Below, one piece after another: positions 26,601 through 38,260 of a DNA stretch of 64,000 nt. Position 1 is the first letter of the stretch. Every line of letters starts with the position of its first letter. The DNA comes from Lethocerus indicus. Its lineage: Eukaryota > Arthropoda > Insecta > Hemiptera > Belostomatidae. The position numbers and the translations under genes were made by a program. The DNA lies in contig JACDQD010000010.1 of NCBI GenBank assembly GCA_019843655.1, positions 6,617,637 to 6,681,636 on the forward strand, given 5' to 3'. The notes beneath the pieces are model-generated. The model was not told the DNA's origin. It saw nothing but the letters and a program-made list of their open reading frames with translations, and made no database searches.

Positions 26601-28392
26601 AGCGGATTAGCATTTCAAATTGGTCCCGCGTACACGACACTACAAATACAGACGGACTCACTGCCCGATTAGCATAAAGGACGGGGGGGGTTTGATCCCG
26701 GTCTAAATTCCGGTATTCTTGATACCGGAATTGTAGCGCGGGAGGTCGGCTATGAAAGAAATTTTTAAAATTGAATAACACGGCAACTCTTAAATACAGG
26801 ACCCTGGACACGCATATATCTGTTCGCCCGCCTGTTTATAAATCAGAAAGATATAAATAATAATAACAACGATATTTCACTGTGAACTGTGAATACAGTT
26901 CATTTTGGAGAATATCCTTATATTGTTGAATGTCTTGAGGAACACATGATTCAGTTACCTTTCCCGCTAACCTAGAGAACGAGGATTTAAATCACACAAA
27001 CCAGACTCGATAACCTGAAGTCGACCTGTTATCACTTCAACGTCATAAGAGATTCAAGTAATCATAAGAATCTAATTGCACCTAGTTTATAATTATTCTG
27101 TTTCCTATTTATCTGCACTCTCCAACCGTTTGACGCAATCGATGATATAGGTCGTGACCCGAAACTATAATCCTGACAGGATGCTAAATCGGTAACCGAT
27201 ACAACTAAGTACCTCAGTATGTAACTCGTGGTGGTGAAATACCAATTCCGGTCTAGTTTAAGAGGAAATAAGCGAGTGGAATCAGTACTAGCTATTAGTG
27301 TCAGTACAAGATACTAGAAAATCCTCGTAAGTCCCTCGACCGAAATGTTGCCAAACATGATGCACAGTGAATTATATTTATATTGCGCCGTACATTTATC
27401 TTTTAATTTTGATATAATTAATAAATGCGCTATTACCCGAAGATATCACTAGCGATTAGGCAAAGGCGTAAATTTTAGGTTTTTGTGAAATATGGCCCTT
27501 ACGACTGCATTCTTTCCAAGGAGACCCCCCCCCTGCTTCTTCGAGAGATAGGATCGGCTGCTGTAGGCGACGCTGTACCATTAATAGATATTATTAATAG
27601 CCCGATAGCTGGGACAAGGGACCGTAGCCGGAGGAGATGCGAACGAGCAATACGGGAGATAGAACGCTGAGTGCAGAACCAGGTACCCATGCGATATAGG
27701 TGGGGAGGCGATACCTTCAGCGTGGAAAATGGCGCGATTTCTTAACGGCCGTTTACATTAGGCACTTTATCGTTTGCCTTCTGAGTTGCCAGGAAAGGAT
27801 TATCAGTCTTAAACAATCGTAGACTACATTCCGGACGTTCAGTAATATTGCGGGGAATAAGTAGAATGAGTCAGATATTGTTTGATTAATAAATACCAAT
27901 TTTAACATTAATATTATTCCAACATTAAAAATGCTAATTGAATTAAAAACAGCTACAATAATGTTTTATGCATAAATATAATTTATGATAATTAAAACTT
28001 AATAGAATTGGGATGAAGTATTTGATACCTACGATATCAGGATTATGGCCTATGCCAACCGGATTCGTCTCACCCAGTTCAGTAGGATTCAAAATGTAAA
28101 TTGACGATGAACATAGGCCTGTCTGCGCCCTATGTAGCATCCTGTCTGCACTGTCACCGCGGTCATCAGTCACACAGGACGCTTAATCATTTGCGCCAGC
28201 CGAGAGAGTGATAAAAAATGGAAACGTTGACCAAATTCGATACTTCATTCGTTCGTCGAGCGAACAGCTTGGTTCTGTCGGTTGTACCGCCATTGGGGCG
28301 AAATATAATTGGCAGAAAAACTCATTTCGGCCTGCACTGTCCTTCCATCTCGGGGCCATCCTTTGGAATTATACACAATAATTTTTCCTGTA
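20681..28392. other. Non-coding DNA, no gene supported
   Basis: About 7.7 kb of AT-rich sequence with scattered CpG-rich patches (about 22975-23270, 23740-24000, 24690-25050 and 25750-26220). There are homopolymer runs of G near 22910 and C near 23200. None of the open frames has a recognisable domain or consistent splice signals. A TTCGATTC-containing hairpin near 26168 resembles a tRNA T-arm but has no matching acceptor, D or anticodon arms. Confidence 0.6.
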
Positions 28393-28670
28393 AGTTCGTG
28401 ATGCTTCTGTCTCCTCTCGCTGGTTAGGTCTTTTGCTAGACCGGTTTCGGCCGCTCGCCATCTTCAGTAGCGGTGTTAGTCACTGTTAGCACTTTGGATG
28501 TTTTTCGGGCATCCTCACTGCACTGTCACTTTCACATGTACAGTGACTAACACCGCTACTGAAGATGGCGAGCAGACGAAACCGGTCTAGCAAAAGAACT
28601 AACCAGCGAGAGGAGACAGAAACATCACGAACCTACAGTATTCAAACCCCTCGCAGACCAAAAAACAGGT
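28393..28670. mobile_element. Foldback (palindromic) element, most complete copy
   Basis: The best example of the family. The left arm reads TTCGTGATGCTTCTGTCTCC, CTCTCGCTGGTTAGGTC, GACCGGTTTCGGCCGCTCGC and AGTAGCGGTGTTAGTCACTG. It is mirrored by the right arm GTGACTAACACCGCTACTGA, GGTCTAGCAAAAG and ACCAGCGAGAGGAGACAGAA, ending ATCACGAA. An extra 80 bp (CACTTTGGATGTTTTTCGGG... to CATGTACA) sits near the centre. There is no coding capacity. Strands folding back would form a hairpin of more than 90 bp. The right arm is followed by the shared outer segment CCCCTCGCAGACC and ACAGGTA. Confidence 0.85.
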
Positions 28671-28703
28671 ATATCAAATTACAATAATTTTCATAAAAGG
28701 GCC

Positions 28704-29243
28704 TTAAAACCAATCGGCACCGTAATAAGTTTTATGTGCACAGAGGAAATCGTTCGGCGCGAAAACGATGAGGACCGACATATTTTTTCGCTTCAAAAAG
28801 AGTTTTGTGTTTAACGATGCATGCAAAAAATATTCACCAAGTAATAGAGTTGATTTTAAAATAGGTACATTGTCAAACCAAATCTCATTAGGTAAGGTAT
28901 GAACGCTCAATATACTTATATTTAATAGATTTGAGAAAATTATTAAAATTGTTCGAATGTTTGATGTAATAGGAACAGGAACTGGAAAATTGATTACGTT
29001 TCCCGTTTCATCATCAGTCTCTCGGTGGGATCTACTTTCTAAATGTGTACGAAATCTATTATTTTGTTTTTTGTTTAAGGAAAACAATTGTGCCAAATTA
29101 CACATAATTTTCGAGGGCCGGAATATTATTTGAACGATTTCCTCTTGTGTGTAATGATTGAAATGTGTACTCGCTCGTCCGCTGGGTTTCAACTTCAGTT
29201 CGCAGATGTGTCGTAGTGTGTTTCGTATAACTGTCGCAACCAT
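28704..29243 (-). CDS. Unrecognised 179-codon open frame (doubtful gene)
   Basis: A 179-codon minus-strand frame starting at ATG, one of the longest in the window and not explained by simple repeats. I recognise no domain. The N-terminal third is basic. The rest has hydrophobic stretches (around residues 93-112, rich in Ile/Leu/Asn) but no clear signal peptide or membrane topology. Codon use is AT-rich, unlike the GC-rich third positions of the + strand exons at 57-62 kb. It lies 34 bp beyond the foldback element at 28393-28670. It may be chance, a fragment of an unrecognised transposon, or a lineage-specific gene. I see no polyA signal or promoter evidence. Confidence 0.15.
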   Translation of the reverse strand: MVATVIRNTLRHICELKLKPSGRASTHFNHYTQEEIVQIIFRPSKIMCNLAQLFSLNKKQNNRFRTHLESRSHRETDDETGNVINFPVPVPITSNIRTILIIFSNLLNISILSVHTLPNEIWFDNVPILKSTLLLGEYFLHASLNTKLFLKRKNMSVLIVFAPNDFLCAHKTYYGADWF

Positions 29244-32200
29244 CGACGTCGAAAGACATTCCCGATACTGTCAGGAGAGATAATTTCGAGGCCGGCACAG
29301 CGACTAGATAATGGACGCCGGAAGGTCAGCGGAAGAAACAACGCCTCCGTTGCGCTAAGCGTCAAAATAAAGTGTTCACGCGTTTTCCAACAATCTCAAC
29401 TGTTATTGGCCCCCATTACCGCCGGTATAATTTTATCGGCGAATGGGCCACCGCCCCCTTCTTCCATACCCCCATTATCGGCGGGCGCATTTCAACCGTG
29501 AATGCAGTAATTGCAACCGGACGCGGATTTAATACGGTCATAATGGGATACGCTGAGGCATGCCGCGATGATAGCTATCGGACGAAGGGAGTAGGGGCGG
29601 GGGCGGCTTTTCAATGCGGTGGACGCCTTTTCCTTTCAGAGATAGATAAAACCCCGCCTTTTAGCACTCGGCGAAAGAATCGTACACTTTCGCAACATCA
29701 AAAATCAAAAAGTTACGTCCGATTCGAATTTCAAGATGGAATAGAGGGTCGACCGAAAATTCTCCTCCGCACAATTCAGCTCGCAGCCCCATCCCCCGGC
29801 TAGCGGAGGCAGCCGCGAATTTATGACTCAATAACCAAAAGTTTATAGCTCATATCCAGTGAACATTCTCGTTTAATGCGTATAATTTAATTTAATGACA
29901 GTCGGCCGACGACGATTTTTCCGCGGCGCCCATTTCGTAAATCGCTTAATTTCGCAGCCTGGAAAACCGAAAGGCCCCCGACCGTAATTATTCCAATGGC
30001 TCGTCGCAAATTGACCGCCGGCGCTCATTGAATATTCGAAATTGCCCGGATGAATTATTCAAGCGGAATCGCGTGCAGTTTACAGACGACATAACTCTGG
30101 ACTCGAGGACCGGTTTCGTTGTGAATTTTCAGATTTGACAATATTAAAATGCGGGGGAGAAACCTTAAAAGAAACGGGCACGATCCATGAACAGATCAGT
30201 GCGCTTTGACACTCAAGTTCTGAGTTTATTTATTTCCGTGTGACTCTGGCGGCGTCGAACCCCTCTGAACTTAACCAGAAACTGTTTGGAATATATTTTC
30301 ATATCTAACTTGTAAATCAAATTAAATAATAATATGAAAATAAATTCGAGCGCTCAAGTTGGACGAAATGTGACAGTCCCGTCTGCATAAGATATTCACA
30401 TATTAAGAAAATGTGATCGTGATTGCTCCCGTTGAAGTGATCAGATATTGGGGCTAAGTATACCCCACCGCTAAAGTTAGATGCTTTAGAATTTCCAGAG
30501 GTAATAATCGGGAATAATGGAATCATTTAAATGGGGCTTCGTTTAAATCATTTGAGAGTAAAATATAGTGTAGTCCGGACATTCTTGACATTGACGTATA
30601 TCGTTCGTCTATGAAATAATCTCCGTGATTTGTTTAGGTTGTCGTTACAATAATACTGAACATCGATTGTTACTAATTATTATTATGATTATAGTAGTTT
30701 ATGAATTTTGCAATTATCGTCATTTCCGCTGGTGTGTGTCGCCAAGCTTTGATTTAGGTGCTTTTATCGATATATATGTAGATAAGATGTGATTATAGCT
30801 AATCCTAAGTCCTGAACCTTGTATCTGACGATGGTCAATTTACCTGATGGCGGTTGTACCTGAAACATGCTTAAGCTTATATTTACAGCCATTCCATTTC
30901 TGGATTTTAGCACGCCAACGCTGGAATATTGCGGTATAAGGCACTTGGACAGAATGCCGTACGAACAGATGGACGATTTATATTATTGAGTTCCATTCCA
31001 TATAGAGGCGCCCACAATAACAACCGAAGTCGATACTCCGTCGGCCGAACGATATTTATCAGATACTGCCTCTCGATCGTAACCAAGACAAAGGGGAAGG
31101 AGATGGGAAAATGGGTGCCAGAACGGTCTTTTGTACTCGGTATATATAATTGCGAGTCCGTGCGAATATAGAGCGAGTCGCTTGCCTTTCACCCCGGGGT
31201 TACCGGGTCTAAGAAAACACGGGGTGGTGGAGGGGGGGGAATTTCGTAACCGGTTTTTCACAGCTCGCGAAACCCGAATAAACGTTTCCGCTTCGGCTGC
31301 TTCCCATCGGCGGACAAATATTAACGCTCCGGGTCCTGGCCTTTCCGTCTTGTAGGACGGAACAAGAATAATCTGTAATCGGTGGGCTTAAACTCTCTGA
31401 AATTATCACTAACATAGGGTGAGACCGCATAACGCCGTCGGGAGAACCTCGGGCATTGAAGGGTTTTTCGATCATCAGGGTACGACATTAGCGTCCGGCT
31501 TCCAAACATTACAGGAAAAATCTGGGACTAACAGGAGGGGTACCTCGTGTGGAAAGGTTCATCCCACAGTGACAATTCAAGTTCTTCAGAGGAAACCTTT
31601 GGTCATTCAAATTTAAATTATTGTATTAATATCGCATAATCGAAAATCAATAAAATTGGAATACAATATATCGGGCAAACTTGGGATTATGCAAGAACAG
31701 TGCGCAGATGATAATAGAACTGTACTGTATATATGATCCTCTCACAGACCTAGCCACAGAAAATGTTCTGGTAATATATTGCCTCCATTAGCGTTGACCC
31801 ACACTTTCGAATGTACGTTAATGTCGAGGGAAGAGGACTCGTATCCGCTGTAGAGAGGACGCCTACCAAATTTTGGAGCCGAACAAATCACCTCCATTTA
31901 GACTGGAGAGTGAGCGAGGAGAAGGAGGTCCTTCTCAACATACTCGAATTACCATTTAAATATAATTATAGGCCAAACTGACAATCCCATCAGTCAGATT
32001 GTGTCGGTTTTTGTGATTCTCCGCCGATTACTGTGTCCGCAAGAAGAGAGAGAGTGTGTGTGTGTAGAATATTGTGTTATTCACGTTAGTGATATTAGTA
32101 CTTCCACATTCTGTTTACTCTTCGCGTAGCTGACGATTAGCTCGTCAGATAAGGGACAATAGAAAAAAGTCTTTGTTTCCTAAATAATTTTATCTTCGTT

Positions 32201-35200
32201 ATCAACTAAATAGCTTGGCATGCTTGATAGGGCGCCGCCTGGTGTTATGCACATAGAAAAAAATAATAGAATTCTTAGGTAAGTCCTAGTGTACAAATGG
32301 AGTCTATTGGCCCGTCATAGCGCTCCTGAAGGAATTACACAACGAACTGGTTTAGCAGTTCGTAAGATTTTTACTGTTGGTTTTTTTGCTCCCCCCTTCT
32401 TTCTTTCATTCTCTCTGCTTTTACCTTTTGTTGTAACGCCGTTCTCGTAGCGGGCGAATTACGTCGGCCGCGGGTTGTGAAAACAGATAATGACGGCTGT
32501 TTTCTTCTGTACTTCCCTGTCGCTTTATTGGAAGAGTGATTGATTATAATACTCGATTGCTATGTAAGAACTCTATAAGCTGTCTGGCTAAATGTAAATC
32601 TGTATACAGCTTATAGCATATTACGGAGGCTAATCGACATATTGATCTACCAAATATCTCCTACCGACATACTCAATGAATATTATGCTGCATGAAGCTA
32701 CAGACACATTTCTAGTTTACAACATTTTTACAAGATTTTTTTTAATGTTCTAACTATATCGCTACATCGACAGCTGACATTCATAGGTGCCACACTGATT
32801 TTGATTTATAAATGTTTGAATACAAATTACATTAAACGAAGAAGAATTTTAAGCGCGGTTGCCACCTCTTAATCAAGACCGCTCTCGGCCATAGTAACCC
32901 TGAGGAATAACACTTAGCTTTTTAGTACTTGCGAGGGGAGTTGTTCAGTGTTTATATGTAGGCGTGTAATTGTTCTGTATTTAGGGCACTGTTCTGAGCC
33001 GGGGCCATAATATGAAGAAACCACTATAGGCCGTACTTTCATTGCCCCGGTTCGTGCTTAAGTGTACGAAAAATCGTTTCAACAAGTTATCTAGACGACC
33101 TATAATAAAATGATATAATTTTTGCACTGAAGAATGGAATCGAAAGGACGATTTTATATTTTCAGACGTGAGGTTGAAATTCTGGAGATTCTTTTTCAGA
33201 AGATCAGAGCCCAGAAACTGGGGCTCAGAATTTATTTGGATGTGTTCGATCGGCCAGGTTGCCGTGAACTTTCATCCGTAATTACACGCCGGGATGCAGA
33301 TGCAATAAATTACTCCGCGATTCTTTCTTTTTCCTCCCCCATTCCGTTCTTAAGCTGTTTCGGGTTCTCGGAAGAGTTGGCGAGGCTTTGGCTCGCCGCC
33401 CGAGGTCCCCCCCCCATTAGAGTGAGAGCAAACAGGAGGAAGCGTTTTTCAACGATTAGACGGCCTCACGATTCCCTTAAAATATGCGGAATTGCGGAAT
33501 AATTAACTGGGGAAGCGGTCGCAATATATCAGCGGTTTGGATTTAGGGTGAATCCACCTTCTTAAATTCACCCCGGGGAGTTTGGTCTGTTCGGGGATCA
33601 TTCGTTATTCAATTATGTATTCGACAATTTTTAATTTTTGACCTAATGGTTTTAGCATTTCAGCCTTAGCACTTTTCAGGAATAAGATTAACCTCAGGCC
33701 ATTCCTCAAAAGTTAGTTAAATCGACATTATTTATAACATCACAGGCAGTGGATACGAAAATGAAATCGATTGTGGGAATGTTACTGTGATTAGGAAACT
33801 TTCGAGTCATAAAGCGTGCCAGTTATATCAGTGCATTTCTCAACATCCATTTCCTAGATTCGTTATTTTCTTTAATCGAAGCACACATTAATGAAAGCAC
33901 TAACAAATTATAAAGGGTCGCAACTCCAGTAACTACAGGTTTCAGTGAAATCTTTGTAAAACCAGACTAATGATTGTGATGAAATTACATTATTTGGCAT
34001 TAATTACCGCAGTACTTATATTTCTTCCATAAATATCTAGTCCTCATACCCTCCATATGACCGTTTTATACTGGCAAACAGTGGTTTAGTGTGATATGCA
34101 TGCGGTTACTGTGGTTCTCTAAATTGTTGCTACACCATACTACTGTTGTTTATTTGAGCTCGATTCGCACATTGTCGATTAGGACATTGTGTCCTGTAAC
34201 TAGTCGAATCTCCATAGTTCACAGCGTAAAGTCCGCTGATGATCGACCGAATAAAAGAAGATAAAGGGACCGGGATATGGAAAAAAAGACGTCCCCATTC
34301 AAATCCGCCGTCGCGGAGCGAATCGGTCGTCGATCGCCCCGTGCGAATTCGGTACTCGATGAAAAAAAAATAACCAACCAATTTTTTGAAATTACTCCGG
34401 AGTACGTTCCCGACAATCGAACGAAATATAATCAGTCACTCCGCAGGAAACTCTGCTTCTTGAAACCGGTCGACCTCGACCCCTTTAAAGACCGGAATTG
34501 AGCCTTTGAACTGAACAAATGCCGACAGACCGGAAAAGAATAAGCCCGTTTGGAATCATTAACGAGACCACAAAATGTGTGAAAATCGTCCATAGTTCAC
34601 AGTGATAGAGCTGTTAAATTTGCTTCTAAATATTGTTTAACTGAGTAATCAATTATTCACCAAAAGCAGTATTTCTCTGGTATTTGGGATCTGCATTCTG
34701 TAGCAGGAGACCTAGGGGCATCCCGACGGTACGCTACTGAAGACAGCTAGAAGCCGAAACGCCAATTTCTTCACATTAATCGTCGTCGATTATATTAGAA
34801 TTTTAACTTATTCCAAAATATTAGGTATCGACTGTCTCGGATGCCGTAGAACATTAAATATACACTATGAAGGGCCTTGACATTCTATTCATGAGTCGTC
34901 TATTATTAAAATATCGAATCTGTAAATTGTTCACGTCCCAGCTAAAGTGTTGTATATGTCATCTCTCGCACGCGTGTCCCAGGTTCGCTAGTATTTCAAC
35001 AGAACGGATCGCAAGAATGAGGTGCATTAAATTAATTGCGGTCATAATTTACTAGCTGAGGGCGCGGTGATATCGACGTTGAATAGAAACCGGAAGCGTT
35101 CAGGAATCGCCACCCCAACGGACACAAGAGCCTACTTCCAGTAAGTTTTGATAGTTAGATATTCCACGGACACAATACGGTACCCATAACGTTCTCAGGA

Positions 35201-35323
35201 CCGCGCCGGGAGCCAGAAGACAGAAGAAAAGAGGCGAGGAGGAGGGAAAAAAAAGGGTCGCGCCGGGGGGACGAAGGAAAATGATGGGTTTAACTCTACC
35301 AAATAATGGGCCCTCGGACTCAC

Positions 35324-35393
35324 AATACCGCAGCCCCGGGTCATCGACATCCAGTCCTAGAACGGTACACGATTCGGTGTCGACGATATACAT
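35324..35393 (-). CDS. Weak candidate first coding exon
   Basis: On the minus strand a start codon at 35393 opens a 23-codon segment (MYIVDTESCTVLGLDVDD, then PGLRY) that ends at a GTGAGT donor. The sequence just upstream is a long CT tract, with no AG acceptor between the tract and the ATG. If real, this would therefore be a first exon rather than an internal one. No homologue is recognised and no downstream exon was found. It is recorded because the donor is strong and the peptide composition is protein-like. Confidence 0.15.
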
Positions 35394-35435
35394 TTGGGGC
35401 CGTGTAAGAGCCGGCCGCGTATGAAAGTCGTGACG

Positions 35436-35471
35436 AGTGAGAGAGAGAAAGAGAGAGAGAGAGAAAAAAAA
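35436..35471. repeat. (GA)n microsatellite and A run
   Basis: GA dinucleotide repeats with single interruptions, ending in an A run. Confidence 0.8.
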
Positions 35472-35904
35472 CACCGAATAAAATATCGGACATAAGATGG
35501 GTCGCTGAAATATGTACAGGGCGGCGGGAAATAGTGCTCCCGGCGGCGAACTCGACAATGGGCGAAACGGAAACGCCCCCCCCCCTCCCCCATCGGTGAA
35601 TTATTCGCGTAATAACAATATCTTGGAGTGTTTACCTTTTGTTTTTGTGCCACTTTCCTCGGCCGCCCCGAGGGCCCCCTACGGTTACGGTTTTTCGAAC
35701 GTTTCGCCGGCCCCCGACAATTACGCCGGCTAATTGCGGGTCGATCGGGCCGTAAATTCTGACCGCCGTTCCACGGCCGAGATCTAAACATTCGTCCCCT
35801 TCGAACAGCACGAAAATTTCAATAACGGTTTTCATTTTGTGATTCTGTCGAAATCAAGAAAAACTCCAGCGTTGAGGTCTCAATCGCCGTCTGGTATTGA
35901 TAAA

Positions 35905-36445
35905 GTGTTTGCACAATCAACTTATACAGTTATAGGTGCAATCGATTCATGTATATTTTTCGCGTGTTTGTCTCGATAAAGAAACCACACAATGATGGCG
36001 CTTTTGACATGATTTAACTACTGCCCGAGGTGATCTCTGGGCTAGTGGCGTTTAAGCCGTCGTGGTGAGGATAGTGGATGGGTAGAAAGAGGAAAGGGAC
36101 TGAACGATTGGATTAGGATGAGGAGAGAGGCGGGAGTAGAACTTCAGGAACCGAGATTTTGCGACTTCGTCGACTGTCGGTATGTTGAGGTCATGGTGGA
36201 TTGTGTGGTTAGAAACATACCGGGGAGCATTAAGGATGGTGCGAAGGACTTTTGATTGGGATCTCTGGATGCGAGCGATGTTGGACGTTGGAACCCCATA
36301 GCTCTAAACCGTATGTCCGTGTCGGTTTAAGTATCGCTTTGTATATTGTCAGTTTGTTACTTAAGGTCAATTTCGATGTCCGTTTTAGTAATGGCCTTAA
36401 GAGTCCAAATTTTCTGTTTAAATCGGGTGTGGGGATCCGACCCAA
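35905..36445 (-). mobile_element. Jockey-like non-LTR retrotransposon, 5'-truncated copy 1
   Basis: The minus strand encodes the end of a reverse-transcriptase ORF. Frame 36445-36230 contains KLTLSNKLTIYKAILKPTRT followed by YGLELWG, the conserved block after the RT core in Jockey-type elements. A frameshift follows, and another frame continues with TIHHDLNIPTVDEVAKSRFL. The 3' UTR shares AATGATGGCGC and the terminal GTTGATTGTGCAA (35911-35923 in reverse) with copies 2, 4 and 5. It has several frameshifts and stops, so it is dead. The N-terminal endonuclease and most of the RT are missing. Confidence 0.8.
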
Positions 36446-37289
36446 AGTGGATATCTGTTATTTTCATTCGTGTTTGATTGAGAATATGGAATTAAATAAT
36501 AATTAAATACTGTAAAATCACCTCCAGTGGCATTCTTTTCACCTATATTAGTCAACAATTTATCCCACTCCGTAAAACTATTCCAGTGACTGTCTGGTCC
36601 TATAACGTCTTGTACCCTGAAATACCACCTCACCCAAATATTGAAATATGCTGTGAGCTACCGTATGAATTTTTTAGGTTCTTTTAAAGGAGAGGAAACT
36701 TCGACATTTTGTATGCAGGTTTTAATTTTCGACTGAAATAAATATAAAAATATCTCCGCAATCTACCGGTAGCTTGCGATGGTCGGATTTATTACTGTCC
36801 AGAAAGAATATGAAAACAAGAAGTACCGGTTAAGATCTAATAATCAATTGATAACGAACTAGTAATAAGTTTGATTAATAAGTTATAAATAATTAGGTGA
36901 CATAGATGAATGTATTCTTTGTATGTGGGAGAATATATGTGATAGGCCTTTTGTTCTTTCGGCATTCACGGGTCATTCATAGCGGGCTCCGGGTGCAACG
37001 GACGATCCGAACCTTGGACCTTGGTCCTTGTGACTCCTTGCCCGGGGGAGTCATTGTCTAACACGCTCTAGGGGACACAGGAGCACAAGGTACAATGCCC
37101 AGCGGAGGAAGGCGAGAATCCGGTAACACTTCTACTCTCCACTCACGCCAATCAGACCGGAAATCATACCCGACCCCCGCGACATCATCCGCCTCTACAG
37201 CCTCTTCGAGTTACAGCCGCGTTAAGCGTGTTTAACACCCTGTCAAAACAGACAGCATTACAATTGACGTTAACTACCGATTATTATAC
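36446..37289. other. Unannotated spacer between LINE copies
   Basis: About 840 bp with no recognisable gene or repeat. A GC-rich stretch lies at about 36960-37210. Confidence 0.5.
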
Positions 37290-38260
37290 AACAAAGCACA
37301 ACAACAGTATATTTCAGTTCACATATTACGTGGAATCCCAATGCCCGACTTAAAAGAATCGGCTCAAACCGCAAATTTTAAACCATTACCGAAACGAACA
37401 TCAAAATTTACCTTAACTCGTTCGCTACCAACCGTCACATATATGTGACACAGCTTTTTTTTACCACAGTATTGAAAAAATTGCTAAGTTCTAAAAGTGT
37501 AAAATGTACGAAGTCTGTACTCGGTCCGCTCTCGCATTAGATTATTTAGAGTCTTTATGACAGTTGAATAGGTCGTTTTAGTAGGGTTAGTGAAATTATT
37601 TTGGAAGCAAACTTATTAAAATTGTTATGTATTTAATATTTTTTAACAGAAAAATATCTCTCAACAAAATGATGAATTTTAATGAATTTAATATCGATAA
37701 ATTGTATTTATATTTTTTTGTCTTATAATCAATTTCTTCTAATTTAATGTGACACGTGAGCTACAGCGTTTAGTTTTTATCTATAGCCCAGCGTCACATA
37801 TTTGTGTTAGTTTAAAGGAATAATTTTACTTTTTTAGACTGTTCTAAATACACACTCTTCCAATTGATTTCATATAATCGCGAAAAAAATCTTGGGCTAT
37901 GGTGGATGTTTTCTCCAGGGGACCCTGGTAGCGAACTGGTTAATTAACAAACTCGCCAGTCGAAAGTTCTTCCAACCATCCTTAACGCTCCCCGGTATGT
38001 TTCAAATCGCACCATTCATAACGACCTCAGCATACCGACAGTCGACGAAGTCGCGAAATCCCCGTTCCTCAAGTCAGATTCCCGCCTTACTCCTCATCCT
38101 AATTTCGTTCGGTCACTCTCCGATCTATTACCCATCCATTATCCCAGTAGTTAAATCATGTCAAAAAGTGCCATCAATGGGTAGTTTCTTTGAGTGAAAA
38201 ATATGCACATATCAATTGTATTTATAACTGTAAAGTTGAATGTGCAAGAATAAAAAAAAA
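37290..38260 (+). mobile_element. Jockey-like retrotransposon copy 2, split by a piggyBac-type insertion
   Basis: The left part (about 37325-37416: GGAATCCCAATGCCCGACTT, then CCATTACCGAAACGAACATC) matches the reverse complement of copy 1 (CCATTACTAAAACGGACATC). The match resumes at 37944 (TTAACAAACT) and, after a deletion of about 100 bp relative to copy 1, continues with CATCCTTAACGCTCCCCGGT, the GTCGACGAAGTCGCGAAATC block and the 3' end. It finishes with TGTGCAAGAAT and a 9-A tail at 38252-38260. The piggyBac-type element at 37417-37939 lies between the halves. Frameshifts make the ORF non-functional. The upstream boundary is approximate. Confidence 0.75.
37417..37939. mobile_element. piggyBac-type non-autonomous element (523 bp)
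   Basis: Flanked by TTAA at 37413-37416 and 37940-37943, the target site of piggyBac elements. The left end CTCGTTCGCTACCA is mirrored by the right end TGGTAGCGAACTGG. Subterminal palindromic words (GTCACATATATGTGAC, GTCACATATTTGTG) repeat inside. There is no transposase coding. The TTAA and flanks re-form a continuous Jockey-like LINE sequence when the element is disregarded, which independently confirms the boundaries. Confidence 0.85.

Larger units (their letters stand above)
29244..35904. other. Non-coding DNA with CpG-rich patches
   Basis: About 6.7 kb without a supported gene. The frame at 29372-29803 is 143 codons long but lies in a CpG-rich patch with repeated CCCCCATTA/CGGCGG-type words and no domain. 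A GTGTGTGTGTG run lies near 32055. A scrap with GCTACTGAAGA and AGCCGAAACG near 34730 may be a remnant of a foldback arm. A weak minus-strand first-exon candidate is listed at 35324-35393. Confidence 0.55.

Noticed and set aside
29372..29803. 143-codon + strand frame
   Set aside because: It lies in a CpG-rich patch where stop codons are rare. There is no domain, no conserved motif and no splice context.
35100..35791. Overlapping long minus-strand frames (152 and 144 codons)
   Set aside because: Both span the GA/CT microsatellite and GC-rich runs, and the two frames cannot both be real. Only a short first-exon candidate is kept, at low confidence.
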